Shown one piece after another: positions 1 through 8,524 of a stretch of 26,681 nt of DNA. Below the pieces are notes generated by a model, which did no database searches, was not told the DNA's origin, and saw only the letters and a list, made by a program, of their open reading frames with translations. This stretch comes from JBGLNJ01 sp964353405 (GTDB lineage Bacteria; Chloroflexota; Anaerolineae; Fen-1058). The position numbers were made by a program, and so were the translations under genes. Where the stretch lies: NCBI GenBank assembly GCA_964353405.1, contig CAYGWJ010000183.1, positions 1 to 26,681 of the forward strand, given 5' to 3'. Numbering within the stretch: position 1 is the first letter of the stretch; the number at the start of each line of letters is the position of its first letter.

Positions 1-774
1 CACAAGCGCGTCCAGGCGGCCGTCGCGGGAATCAGCACGGCCTACCACCCGTATGATTTGGAGACCGGCGCGGCCCGGAGTGCGGAGCAGGTGGCGGACG
101 CTCTGGCACAGCGCTGGTCCGAGATCGAAGCCGTCGCCGCAGAAGCCAGCTTGCCCGAGCGCTGTGTCAAAAAGATCCAGAAGGCCAAACGCGTGGTGGT
201 CGAGTTGGTTGCTACCCTCGCGTTCTTTTGGCTGACCGTCCGAGCCAAGGTGGAAGCTTTGTCGCTAGCACCGGCTGTGGAGCAAGCTGTGTACCACCAC
301 TTGATTCCCGCCATCTACTTGCACTTGGTCTCCGAGAAAACGTCAGACCCGCAGCAGCGCCAGACCCTCCACAAAAAGTCGGACGAGTTGCTCGCGCCGC
401 TCGTCAGCCACGACGGACCGTTGGCGGGTTTGGAACAAGCCGAGGTGCGCGTACTTGAGACGGTCGCGCTGCGCGAAGCGTGTGCTCAACTCTTTCAACG
501 TTCCAGTTCGTGTGTCGAAGGGCGCAATGGACAATTGGCGCTCCGTCACCACAGCTTGCATCGGCTCACCGACCGCAAGTTGGCGGCCCTCACGACGGTT
601 CACAACTATTTCATCCGGCGGAGTGATGGAACGACCGCCGCCGAGCGATTCTTTGGCGCCAAGCCCAAGGACCTCTTGGCCTGGATCCTTGAACGGGTGG
701 ACCTGCCAGGCTGGTCAGCGCAAAAACGATCACAGCCGCAGCCGAAGGCCTACTTGCTCCAAGCTGCCACTTGA
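1..774 (+). CDS. DUF6399-type transposase-like protein, 5' end outside window
   Basis: The frame is open from the first base, so this is the C-terminal 257 residues of a longer protein; the TTG at 58 is only an internal codon. The most telling stretch is near the end: SSCVEGRNGQLALRHHSLHR, followed by an Asp-Arg-Lys-Leu segment and a TAAERFFG motif. I recognise this arrangement from the DUF6399 family, which is commonly annotated as transposase-like and found as scattered multicopy genes; its biochemical activity is not known to me. No hydrophobic segments or signal peptide are visible in this part. It lies directly upstream of a frameshifted aldolase, consistent with a mobile or decaying region. 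No terminal inverted repeat could be identified because the other end is not in the window. The family call rests on memory of conserved motifs. Confidence 0.65.
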   Translation, partial: HKRVQAAVAGISTAYHPYDLETGAARSAEQVADALAQRWSEIEAVAAEASLPERCVKKIQKAKRVVVELVATLAFFWLTVRAKVEALSLAPAVEQAVYHHLIPAIYLHLVSEKTSDPQQRQTLHKKSDELLAPLVSHDGPLAGLEQAEVRVLETVALREACAQLFQRSSSCVEGRNGQLALRHHSLHRLTDRKLAALTTVHNYFIRRSDGTTAAERFFGAKPKDLLAWILERVDLPGWSAQKRSQPQPKAYLLQAAT

Positions 775-877
775 GCCTATGGCCGAAACGAAAATCATCG
801 CCGAAATTCAACTCAACATCGAGCGGGGCACTTGGCGATAACGTGTAAACATAGAGAACAGGAGGGTTGACCGAAGA

Positions 878-1311
878 ATGGCCCGGAATATCGCCTTCGC
901 GAGTTCATGCGATCTGAGGATGGGCGCAGCTTGATTGCAGATACCAGCGCGGGTCTGGCGCTGGGCGCATTACCCGGCCTGGAAGATTTTGGCGCGGCGG
1001 TTCATCCTGTGCTATCGGTAGTAGATGGCGTTGTGTGCAGTCCGGGCCAACTGCGCCGTTTGCCCAACCGTAAGCGAGACGAAGCGGGGTTGCTCGTCCT
1101 CATGGACTGGTCCAACACATTGCGCGGGCCAGACTTTGCCCTGCCACTCACTACAACACATCGCGTGCCCATCCTGACGGCGCAAGACGCACTCGAACTG
1201 GGCGCAGTGGCCATGGTGAGCAGCTTTATGCTAGGCTATGAGGAAGAAGTTGAGGCGGCCTGCTTGCCGGACGCTCTCAGCCTCGTGCTACGCTGTCCGG
1301 CTCGACTTTGA
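878..1311 (+). pseudogene. Class I aldolase (LacD/FbaB/DeoC-like), frameshifted and 3'-truncated
   Basis: A good ribosome binding site (ggagg, 861-865) precedes an ATG at 878, but that frame stops after 18 codons. The reading continues in another frame: adding one base after the CGG at 884-886 gives a natural start, MAREYRLREFMRSEDGRS, joined to the open frame beginning at 907. The body has features I associate with class I aldolases of the FbaB/LacD type: the ALPGLEDF start, a CSPGQLRRL loop, a MDWSNTLRGP strand and a SSFMLGYEEEVEAACL helix. After that helix (about 1264) similarity ends abruptly, and a stop follows at 1309-1311, about half the usual length of roughly 270 residues. The Schiff-base lysine region is therefore missing. 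It is most likely a dead fragment of a sugar-phosphate aldolase that once belonged with the sugar genes downstream. Confidence 0.6.
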
Positions 1312-1339
1312 AAAAGCCGTAAACTGTAACTCTAGACCC

Positions 1340-1368
1340 TTGACAAGAGCCGAAAAGTATGATGTAAT
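1340..1368 (+). promoter_or_regulatory. Sigma70-type promoter of the ABC importer operon
   Basis: A perfect -35 hexamer TTGACA (1340-1345) is separated by exactly 17 bases from TGTAAT (1363-1368), one mismatch from the consensus -10. It sits after the aldolase fragment and faces the binding-protein gene. Transcription would start near 1375, inside the dyad annotated next, leaving an untranslated leader of about 340 bases. Confidence 0.6.
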
Positions 1369-1395
1369 GATATGGGATATGTGATGTCCGATATC
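1369..1395 (+). promoter_or_regulatory. Putative operator dyad at the importer transcription start
   Basis: GATATGGGA (1369-1377) and TCCGATATC (1387-1395) form an inverted repeat with 8 of 9 positions matching and a 9-base centre. It begins one base after the -10 hexamer and spans the expected start point, a classic place for a repressor. The GntR/FadR regulator at 11361-12068 is a candidate binder (inference). A related half-site, TGTCAGATATAG, lies at 12122-12133, downstream of that regulator gene. Confidence 0.45.
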
Positions 1396-1714
1396 GTACA
1401 ACAAGTTTGGTTCCAATCTTTATGGGGTTGGGCATCTGCTACGGTAACTTCGACTTCAAGCGACTCTCATAACTATCTCCACAATGTTATATTAACATAA
1501 CGTGCGCTCTGGCGCGTCGAATGGCAATACAACATTATGACCACTGGGACAGAATCGCGACTGATAACACCGAAGCTCGGCACACGTTTATCTTTCCTGC
1601 AACCCTGGGAAGATCAGAGGCGATTTTACCCAGAGAAGGGAGGTGTTTAGCAAGACAAACTTCACCTCAACTTTGTTGCGCTATCTGGTTGAAATTCACA
1701 CAGGAGGACAAACC
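1396..1714 (+). other. Long untranslated leader with an AT-rich palindrome
   Basis: No convincing gene was found between the predicted start point and the binding-protein ATG. An open frame at 1521-1718 has no ribosome binding site or recognisable residues. The notable element is a perfect palindrome, ATGTTA-tat-TAACAT (1484-1498), in an AT-rich patch; it could be a second operator, for example for a LacI- or GntR-type protein. I do not recognise a riboswitch fold. The leader ends with a strong AGGAGG site (1702-1707). Confidence 0.35.
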
Positions 1715-3880
1715 ATGAAATCGCGAACGCTGATAATTCTCTTGCTCGGTATTGGGATGCTGGCCCTCCTTGGGGCTTGCAATGTCGCCACACCTGAACC
1801 GGTGGTCAAGACAGTTGTTGAGACTGTTGTTGTTCAAAAGGAGGTTAAAGCAGAGGTCAAGGTTGTCGAAACCAAAGTGGTCCAAGTTGTGGTTACGGCC
1901 ACACCCAAGCCTGGTACACAGCCTCCGGCAGCCAGTTCAAACTTGGTTGGCAAATATGAGGGGCCTGAAACGATCACCGACCCCGCCAAATTCCCCACCA
2001 AGTTCAAGGAAGCGCCCATGCTGGCTGCACTGGTGGCGGCCGGTAAACTGCCCCCCGTCGAGAAACGCTTGCCGGACCCGCAGGAACTCTTGGTCCTAAA
2101 ACCTCTGCGCGACATAGGCAAGTACGGCGGAACCTGGAGGCGTGGCTTCACCGGGCCCGCCGACTGGGCCAATGGACTGCGCATTGCAAGCGCCGACCGT
2201 TGGCTGGGGTGGGACCCCGTCAGCTTCCCGAAGCAGGTGCCGCAACTGGCAAAAGACGTGAAGGTTAGTGCGGATGGTACCACCTACACGATCATCATGC
2301 GCAAGGGCCTGAAATGGTCAGATGGCGTAGATTTTAACGCTGACGATGTGATGTTCTGGTGGGACAAGATGTATCATAATGATCTACTTGTTCCCGTCAA
2401 GCATCCGTCCATGTCCATGAACGGGAAAGAGGCGACGTTTACCAAGATCGATGCCTATACCGTCGAGATCAAGTTCCCCGCGCCAAATTCCCTCTTCAAA
2501 GAGGTGCTGGGTAGCTCGGTGGATTCGGTTGGCGGCCAGTGGCATTTTGGATCGTTTGCGCTCGGAGGCTACGCCCCCGCACACTATCTGAAGCAGTTCC
2601 ACCCTGACTTTGTCGACAAAGCAACACTGGATGCCACAGTCGCCAAGTCGGGGTTTAAGGACTGGGTCAGCCTGTTCAAAGCTATGAACACTGTGCCAAA
2701 CAACCCGGCGCTACCAACACTAGGTCCCTGGATCGTGGAAACCCCAGCCACCACCGCCAATTGGGTCTTGGTGCGTAACCCATACTACTATGGCGTCGAC
2801 ACCGAAGGCAACCAGTTGCCGTACATTGACAGAGTCTCCTTTACGTTGGCTGGAAGCCCGGAAATCGTCAACTTACGAGCCATTGCCGGTGAGTACGACT
2901 CCCAGGAACGCCACCTGGCCCTGGCCAATATTCCAGTGTTCCTGCAGAATCAAAAGATCGCTGGCTACACTCTCCGCCTTGACCCCGCCCAGAATGGCAC
3001 GGATGCCGGCTTCCACTTCAACCTGAGCTATCGAGGCGATGCTGAGATCGCCAAGTGGTTCGGGACGGCTGACTTCCGGCGGGCATTGTCGCTGGGCATT
3101 GATCGCGATCAGATCAACGAGATCTTTTTCCTGGGCATCGGCGTGCCTGGTTCGCCAGTCGTGGCGGAAAGTAGCCCCTACAGCCCCGGCCCTGAATACC
3201 GCAAGCTGTGGTCCACCTATGATCCAGCAAAGGCCAACCAGATGCTGGACGCGATTGGGCTGACCAAGCGCGACACGGAGGGATTCCGGCTGCGAACGGA
3301 CAACGGCAAGCGGCTGATCATCGAGGTCAACACGATTCCCACTTTCATTCCAAGCACCGCTATCGCGGAAATGGTCAAGCAACAATGGGCCGCCATCGGT
3401 ATTTTCGCCAACGTGGTGGAGCAAGAGCGCAGCCTGTGGGCCGGCCGTCTGGCAAACAACGAAACCCAGATCTCTGTTTGGCAGAATGATGGGTCGGACG
3501 AGCCATTCCTGTTCCCCCATCACGTTATTCCAGTCTCTACACAAGCCGAAATGGGGCCGGGCTATGGTTTGTGGTTTAGTGGCGGCGGGAAGCAAGGAGT
3601 GCAGCCGACCGATCCCCTTGTGCTCGAAGCGTTGGATCTCTACAACAAAGCCCCCGGGATGACTCCCGAAGACCGAATTAAGGCAGGCAAACGGATCTTT
3701 CAAATCGCCACCGACCAGGTCTGGACGATTGGCACGGTGGGCCAATCCGGCGCGTTCATGGGCGTTCGCATCTTTAAGAACAACATGGGTAATGTGCCGG
3801 ATCGAGAGTTCAACATCCAGGCGGGCTTGACGCCCCTCATCGCACGCCCAATGACCTACTACTTTAAAGATATCAAGTAG
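1715..3880 (+). CDS. ABC transporter substrate-binding lipoprotein (SBP_bac_5 family)
   Basis: This is the extracytoplasmic receptor of the importer encoded downstream; it binds the solute and delivers it to the permease pair. The ATG at 1715 is chosen over the upstream TTG at 1643 because AGGAGG lies 7 bases before it and a lipoprotein signal follows at once: basic residues, a Leu/Ile core, and a lipobox LGAC with Cys22. A low-complexity Val/Thr/Lys/Glu linker ending in TATP ties the mature domain to the lipid anchor, a style common in Chloroflexota. The mature part shows family features, such as KWSDGVDFNADDVMFWWDK in lobe I and FRRALSLGIDRDQINEIFF further on. At 721 residues it is longer than E. 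coli DppA/OppA, as is usual for the subgroup often tied to oligosaccharide uptake. Ligand specificity cannot be read; with the flanking sugar enzymes a glycan-derived ligand is plausible (inference). Confidence 0.92.
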   Translation: MKSRTLIILLLGIGMLALLGACNVATPEPVVKTVVETVVVQKEVKAEVKVVETKVVQVVVTATPKPGTQPPAASSNLVGKYEGPETITDPAKFPTKFKEAPMLAALVAAGKLPPVEKRLPDPQELLVLKPLRDIGKYGGTWRRGFTGPADWANGLRIASADRWLGWDPVSFPKQVPQLAKDVKVSADGTTYTIIMRKGLKWSDGVDFNADDVMFWWDKMYHNDLLVPVKHPSMSMNGKEATFTKIDAYTVEIKFPAPNSLFKEVLGSSVDSVGGQWHFGSFALGGYAPAHYLKQFHPDFVDKATLDATVAKSGFKDWVSLFKAMNTVPNNPALPTLGPWIVETPATTANWVLVRNPYYYGVDTEGNQLPYIDRVSFTLAGSPEIVNLRAIAGEYDSQERHLALANIPVFLQNQKIAGYTLRLDPAQNGTDAGFHFNLSYRGDAEIAKWFGTADFRRALSLGIDRDQINEIFFLGIGVPGSPVVAESSPYSPGPEYRKLWSTYDPAKANQMLDAIGLTKRDTEGFRLRTDNGKRLIIEVNTIPTFIPSTAIAEMVKQQWAAIGIFANVVEQERSLWAGRLANNETQISVWQNDGSDEPFLFPHHVIPVSTQAEMGPGYGLWFSGGGKQGVQPTDPLVLEALDLYNKAPGMTPEDRIKAGKRIFQIATDQVWTIGTVGQSGAFMGVRIFKNNMGNVPDREFNIQAGLTPLIARPMTYYFKDIK

Positions 3881-3908
3881 CAGTTGACTTGTTGGTCAGG
3901 GCGCATCC

Positions 3909-3952
3909 CCTCATGTCTCGCCGTGCCTGGTTCGGCGTGGCGAGACATGAGG
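3909..3952 (+). promoter_or_regulatory. Long intercistronic hairpin between receptor and permease genes
   Basis: CCTCATGTCTCGCC (3909-3922) is repeated as a perfect inverted copy at 3939-3952. The pairing continues inward through two G-T wobbles and three G-C pairs, giving a stem of about 19 pairs closed by the six-base loop TGGTTC (3928-3933). There is no T-run after it, so it is not a standard intrinsic terminator. Its place, 28 bases after the binding-protein stop, suits a transcript-stabilising or processing element that keeps receptor levels above those of the permeases (inference). Confidence 0.6.
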
Positions 3953-4083
3953 ATACGTCGAGTCGAAAGCTCAGCACTGTTCAAGTACAATCTGGCCTGG
4001 CAGATGGTGTTGGAGGAGCGGTTCTGGCTGTTTACTGCGACGCCAACCCACAGGGTGAACCTAGCAATGGAGGCATTTGCAGC

Positions 4084-5082
4084 ATGGTAGCATATATCAT
4101 TCGCCGTCTCTTCATGGCCATCCTCACTCTGTTCGCTGCATCGATCCTCTCGTTTATTGTCATGCAGTTGCCGCCGGGCGATTTCGTCACTTCATACGTG
4201 GCGCAACTTTCAATGTCGGGCACCCCCGTGTCGCAGGAAAACGTAGAAGCGTTGCGTATCCAGTATGGTCTGGATAAACCCATGACTGTGCAGTACCTAG
4301 CGTGGATGGGACAGGTCCTGCGAGGCAACCTGGGCGTGTCCTTCGAGTACAACCGGCCGGTGAGTGCGGTGATCGGGGATCGTTTGTTGCTGACTGTGGT
4401 TGTTTCTGTGGTTGCCGTCCTCTTCATGTGGGCGGTTGCCCTTCCCATAGGCATCTATTCGGCCGTACGCAAGTATTCACTGGGCGACTATGTGTTTACA
4501 CTGATAGGGTTCTTGGGCATTGCCATCCCCAACTTTATGTTGGCCTTGATCGTTTTGTACGTAGGGTTCAAGTATTTCGGCATGACGCAGATCGGGGGTC
4601 TGTTCTCACCCGATTACCTTCAGGCGGAGTGGAGCCCGGCGCGAGTCTGGGATATGATTAAACATCTGCCGATCCCGGCCCTGGTTCTCGGCCTGGCCGG
4701 AACAGCCGAACTCATTCGCATCATGCGGGCGAATCTTTTGGATGAGCTTCCCAAACCGTACGTGGTTACGGCAAGGGCAAAAGGATTGGCAGAATACCGG
4801 GTCATCCTGAAATACCCGGTTCGCGCCGCCCTTAATCCATTTGCCAGTACAGTTGGCTACCTGTTCCCCTATATTGTCTCCGGTAGCATCATTGTTTCTC
4901 TGGTCCTGGGCCTGCCCACTGTGGGGCCGCTGCTGTATAATGCCCTAATTGCCCAAGACCTGTTTCTGGCTGGCGCAATCCTGCTCTTGCTGGCACTGAC
5001 GACCGTGGTTGGCACATTTGCATCCGACCTGCTACTGATGTGGATTGACCCACGCATTCGCTTTGGGATGGAAGGTGACTGA
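4084..5082 (+). CDS. ABC transporter permease, DppB/OppB type
   Basis: This is one of the two membrane subunits that form the translocation pore. The frame is open from 3889, but the true start is the ATG at 4084: a GGAGG lies 10 bases upstream, and the protein then opens with YIIRRLFMAILTLF, the typical DppB beginning before the first membrane helix. The 332-residue product has about six hydrophobic segments (roughly 9-28, 102-125, 140-165, 198-212, 262-285, 300-325). The cytoplasmic EAA loop that docks on the ATPases is visible around 226-250, with ARAKGLAEYRV and a nearby Arg-Ala-Ala. The N-terminal periplasmic part has the QYGLDKPMTVQYLAWMGQVL segment common in this family. Its stop codon overlaps the next start by one base (TGATG), indicating coupled translation. 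Confidence 0.92.
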   Translation: MVAYIIRRLFMAILTLFAASILSFIVMQLPPGDFVTSYVAQLSMSGTPVSQENVEALRIQYGLDKPMTVQYLAWMGQVLRGNLGVSFEYNRPVSAVIGDRLLLTVVVSVVAVLFMWAVALPIGIYSAVRKYSLGDYVFTLIGFLGIAIPNFMLALIVLYVGFKYFGMTQIGGLFSPDYLQAEWSPARVWDMIKHLPIPALVLGLAGTAELIRIMRANLLDELPKPYVVTARAKGLAEYRVILKYPVRAALNPFASTVGYLFPYIVSGSIIVSLVLGLPTVGPLLYNALIAQDLFLAGAILLLLALTTVVGTFASDLLLMWIDPRIRFGMEGD

Positions 5083-6233
5083 TGGCTCAATTGAATGAGG
5101 ATGGGCGCGCCGCTGAGAGCAAACAGAAGACAGCGCCTGATGCCGAAAATCGTATTGCGGTAGCCACCCAGTGGCAGTTGATGTGGTGGCGCTTTCGCAA
5201 ACACAGGGTGGCGGTTTTGTCCGCCATCGTGCTGATGGCATTCTATTCAGTAGTCATCTTGGCCGACTTTTTGGCCTATTCGGACCCCTATAATTCTAAA
5301 GCGCAACGTTCGTTGGCGCCTCCGCAACCCATACATTTTCTTGATGAGGGAAAGTTCAGGCCCCACGTTCTTGGCGTGGTCGGCAAACGCGATCTCGTTA
5401 CATTCCAACGGGTCTATGCGGTTGATCCTGCCAACAAGATCCCGATTCGCCTGTTTGCGGAGGGATATGAGTATAAACTCCTGGGGATTCTCACAACCAA
5501 TATTCATCTCATTGGCGCCGAGGGGGCGCGTACAGAAGACAGTATCTTTTTGTTGGGTACCGATGTCAATGGTCGGGATCTGTGGTCTCGCCTTATGATC
5601 GGGACACGCCTGTCTCTGACCATCGGACTTGTCGGCGTGACTCTGAGCCTGTTCTTGGGCGTTCTCCTGGGTGGCATTTCCGGCCTGTATGGTGGTGTGG
5701 TTGATAACGTCATCCAGCGCTTGATTGAGATCGTCCGCTCCATTCCCACCATCCCCCTCTGGATGGCTCTGGCCGCCGCCATGCCGGCGGAATGGCCGGT
5801 GACCCGGGTCTACTTTTTCATCACCATCATTGTCTCTTTCATTGGCTGGACGGTGATGGCGCGTGTGGTACGTGGGCGATTCCTATCGCTGCGCAACGAG
5901 GACTTTGTGGTTGCGGCAGAACTGGTAGGCGCCAGCCAGATGCGTATCATCTTTCGCCATATGGTTCCGTCGTTTCTAAGCCATATCATTGCGGCGACCA
6001 CGCTGGCGATCCCAACCATGATCATCGCGGAAACATCATTGAGTTTTCTCAGTCTCGGCTTGCGCCCGCCAGCCATCAGTTGGGGCGTGTTGTTACAACA
6101 ATCCCAGAACGTTTCAGCGATGGCTATCTCACCCTGGCTGCTCATTCCAGTCATTCCGGTCATTGTGAGTGTCTTGGCCTTCAACTTCTTTGGCGATGGC
6201 CTGAGAGACGCGGCTGATCCTTATGGTTCATAG
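5082..6233 (+). CDS. ABC transporter permease, DppC/OppC type
   Basis: This second pore subunit pairs with the DppB-type protein. The ATG shares its A with the preceding TGA. The 383-residue protein starts with a soluble tail of about 40 residues, then a first helix (about 43-63). A large insertion of about 95 residues comes before the family hallmark GTDVNGRDLWSRLMIGTRLS (159-178). This insertion makes it longer than E. coli DppC (about 300) and resembles the extended DppC proteins of Chloroflexota and Thermotogota (from memory). The EAA loop is near 273-297 (EDFVVAAELVGAS, then Arg-His-Met-Val-Pro). The final helix and the DGLRDAADP C-terminus are intact, so the gene looks full length and functional. 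It is followed after 11 bases by the first ATPase gene. Confidence 0.92.
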   Translation: MAQLNEDGRAAESKQKTAPDAENRIAVATQWQLMWWRFRKHRVAVLSAIVLMAFYSVVILADFLAYSDPYNSKAQRSLAPPQPIHFLDEGKFRPHVLGVVGKRDLVTFQRVYAVDPANKIPIRLFAEGYEYKLLGILTTNIHLIGAEGARTEDSIFLLGTDVNGRDLWSRLMIGTRLSLTIGLVGVTLSLFLGVLLGGISGLYGGVVDNVIQRLIEIVRSIPTIPLWMALAAAMPAEWPVTRVYFFITIIVSFIGWTVMARVVRGRFLSLRNEDFVVAAELVGASQMRIIFRHMVPSFLSHIIAATTLAIPTMIIAETSLSFLSLGLRPPAISWGVLLQQSQNVSAMAISPWLLIPVIPVIVSVLAFNFFGDGLRDAADPYGS

Positions 6234-6244
6234 CGAGCAAATAT

Positions 6245-7258
6245 ATGGACAATAGGAAAGAACCTATCTTATCCATCCGGAACTTGAAGACCTACTTTCA
6301 TCTGGATGAAGGCGTAGTGAAGGCAGTGGATGGCGCCTGCCTTGAAGCATATCCCGGCCATACTCTGGGCATTGTCGGTGAAAGCGGCTGTGGCAAAAGT
6401 GTAACAGCCCTTTCCGCTTTGCGCGTACTCGCCCGGTCGGCTTGCATAGAGGCTGGCGAGATCTGGTTGCGACGCCCTGCAGGCAATGGTCAAACAGAAA
6501 CCATCGACTTGACAAAGCTGGACGCTGATGGTAGAACCATGCGCAGCATTCGCGGCGCTGAGATCGCCCTGGTGTTCCAGGAACCCATGACCTCGTTTAG
6601 CCTATACCATACGGTCGGCGACCAGATCATCGAAGCTATACGGCTTCATCAAGATGTGAGCAAACAAGGAGCACTTGAAAAGGCAATTGAGATGCTCCGT
6701 CTGGTCGGTATCCCTGAGCCGGGGCGGCGAATCCATGCATATCCCTTCCAACTCAGTGGCGGCATGCGGCAGCGGGTCATGATTGCGATGGCTCTCTCTA
6801 GCGATCCCGGCATTCTGATTGCCGACGAACCAACAACCGCCCTGGATGTAACCACCCAAGCCCAGATCCTGGATCTGCTGCGCGATTTGCAGGCGAAAAA
6901 GGGGTTGTCCATCATTCTGATAACTCACAACATGGGCGTCATCGCAGAGATGGTCGAGGATGTGGTGGTAATGTACTTGGGTCACGTGGTGGAGAAAGGC
7001 CCTGTAGACGATATTTTCCACGATCCCCAACACCCCTATACGAGATCGCTTCTTCGTTCGATTCCCAGTGTTCTGGCCACGCCACGGACACGATTGGCGA
7101 CCATTAAAGGCTCTATTCCTCACCCCTACAATCGTCCTTCAGGCTGCCCATTCCATCCCCGCTGCCCTAACTTTATGCCAAATACCTGTGATCAATATAC
7201 GCCCTCCTTGCAGTTTTGCGGTGAAAACCGAGACGTGAGCTGTTTTCTCTATCAATAA
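6245..7258 (+). CDS. ABC transporter ATP-binding protein, DppD/OppD type
   Basis: This is one of two ATPases that power the importer from the cytoplasmic face. All nucleotide-binding motifs are present: Walker A GESGCGKS (45-52), Q-loop Gln112 in FQEPMTS, signature LSGGMRQRV (170-178), Walker B ILIADEP (190-196) and the switch His228. The C-terminal oligopeptide-type extension (HPYTRSLL, then PSGCPFHPRC) contains Cys301, Cys307, Cys315, Cys325 and Cys333. Cysteines in this extension coordinate an iron-sulfur cluster in some DppD-type proteins, so one is possible here but not shown. The ribosome binding site before the ATG at 6245 is weak; translation may depend on coupling with the permease 11 bases upstream. 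At 337 residues the length is normal. Confidence 0.93.
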   Translation: MDNRKEPILSIRNLKTYFHLDEGVVKAVDGACLEAYPGHTLGIVGESGCGKSVTALSALRVLARSACIEAGEIWLRRPAGNGQTETIDLTKLDADGRTMRSIRGAEIALVFQEPMTSFSLYHTVGDQIIEAIRLHQDVSKQGALEKAIEMLRLVGIPEPGRRIHAYPFQLSGGMRQRVMIAMALSSDPGILIADEPTTALDVTTQAQILDLLRDLQAKKGLSIILITHNMGVIAEMVEDVVVMYLGHVVEKGPVDDIFHDPQHPYTRSLLRSIPSVLATPRTRLATIKGSIPHPYNRPSGCPFHPRCPNFMPNTCDQYTPSLQFCGENRDVSCFLYQ

Positions 7259-7306
7259 CCCAAACAAGCTGAGAGAGAACCGTCCGGAGCCAAAGGATAG
7301 TAAGCC

Positions 7307-8323
7307 GTGGATAATAATGACAGACTGCTCGAAGTCATAGGATTAAAAAAGTACTTTCCAATTCGAAAAGGACTTTTCCGACGCGTGGTGAATTATGTCC
7401 GCGCTGTGGACGACGTGACCTTCTACATCAAAAAGGGTGAGACCTTATCCCTAGTCGGCGAAAGCGGATGTGGCAAAACGACTACGGCCCGCTGCATTTT
7501 GCGCGCGAGCGAACCCACGGCCGGTTGCATTCGATTTCAAACGGGAGATGGCGGGACAGTTGAGCTCACGGCGATACCCAAACGCCAGTTCAGACCACTG
7601 CGGCGGCAAATACAGATGATCTTTCAAGACCCATTTTCGTCTCTGAATCCCCGGATGACGTTGTTTGATATCATCGGCGAGCCCCTGTTGGTGAACGGCA
7701 TGACAAACCGCCAGGAGCGCATGGATCGAGTTGCCGAGTTGCTTAAGGTAGTGCAGCTCGCGCCCGAGTTCATGAATCGTTATCCGCATGCGTTCAGCGG
7801 CGGTCAGCGACAGCGAGTCGGTATTGCCCGGGCTTTGGCGTTGAACCCCAGTTTGATCGTGGCGGATGAGCCCGTCTCCGCCTTAGATGTCTCGGTGCAA
7901 GCGCAGATCGTGAACCTCATGCTCGATCTGCAAGATGATCTCGGCATGACCTATCTATTTGTGGCACATGACCTGAGCGTGGTCAAGCATATGAGCAACC
8001 GGATCGCGGTGATGCACGTGGGCAAAATCGTCGAAATCGCCGAGACCGAAACGCTCTTTCAAGCCCCCAAACATCCATATACCGAGGCGCTTCTCTCTGC
8101 CGTACCCATACCGGATCCGCGATTGCGCACTCGCCGCATCATTCTGCAAGGTGAGGTGGCGGACCCGGCTAGTCCGCCCTCGGGCTGCTATTTCCATCCT
8201 CGCTGCGCCTTTGCCGTGGATGTGTGTAGACAAGAGCATCCGCAACTTGCCGAGATCACCCCTGGTCATTACGTGAGTTGCCATCGGGCCGATGAGATTA
8301 CCCTGGCGGGCGCTGGGGTATAG
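7307..8323 (+). CDS. ABC transporter ATP-binding protein, DppF/OppF type
   Basis: This is the partner ATPase of the importer. The start is a GTG at 7307 with AAAGGA 9 bases upstream; the sequence then reads LLEVIGLKKYFPIRKGLF, the usual OppF opening. Motifs are complete: Walker A GESGCGKT (51-58), Q-loop in FQDPFSSLNP (Gln107), signature FSGGQRQRV (163-171), Walker B LIVADEP (183-189) and His221. The C-terminal oligopeptide-transporter tail is present (HPYTEALL, then PSGCYFHPRC with Cys294 and Cys300). At 338 residues it is full length. It closes the five-gene importer operon; about 200 bases without a gene follow, with no clear terminator. Confidence 0.93.
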   Translation: MDNNDRLLEVIGLKKYFPIRKGLFRRVVNYVRAVDDVTFYIKKGETLSLVGESGCGKTTTARCILRASEPTAGCIRFQTGDGGTVELTAIPKRQFRPLRRQIQMIFQDPFSSLNPRMTLFDIIGEPLLVNGMTNRQERMDRVAELLKVVQLAPEFMNRYPHAFSGGQRQRVGIARALALNPSLIVADEPVSALDVSVQAQIVNLMLDLQDDLGMTYLFVAHDLSVVKHMSNRIAVMHVGKIVEIAETETLFQAPKHPYTEALLSAVPIPDPRLRTRRIILQGEVADPASPPSGCYFHPRCAFAVDVCRQEHPQLAEITPGHYVSCHRADEITLAGAGV

Positions 8324-8524
8324 GTCATGAATTGTAACGCGGTCTGGGGCGTCTGCATCCCATCGGGCCGCATCCCAGCACCGACTCAAGGAAAACAAAG
8401 TGTGCGATGACCCAATCTGCTGTGTCGCCGCCCCACAGAACATTCATGGACGGTTTCCTGGCTTCATTTGCAGATAGCCCGACCTAGCAACTGACCAACG
8501 TCAACGGAACAAGGAGAGCAAATC

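Noticed and set aside
779..841. A 20-codon ORF (MAETKIIAEIQL...) directly after the DUF6399 gene
   Set aside because: Very short, no ribosome binding site and no recognisable motif; probably chance or the end region of the element.
1521..1718. ORF in the importer leader
   Set aside because: No ribosome binding site, unnatural composition, and it overlaps the real lipoprotein start.
3889..4083. N-terminal extension of the first permease
   Set aside because: It runs through the hairpin, has no conserved residues, and the ATG at 4084 has its own ribosome site and a typical permease start.
8355..8377. Direct repeat GCATCCCA spaced by 15 bases after the importer operon
   Set aside because: Only two 8-base copies with no relation to a promoter or hairpin; expected by chance.
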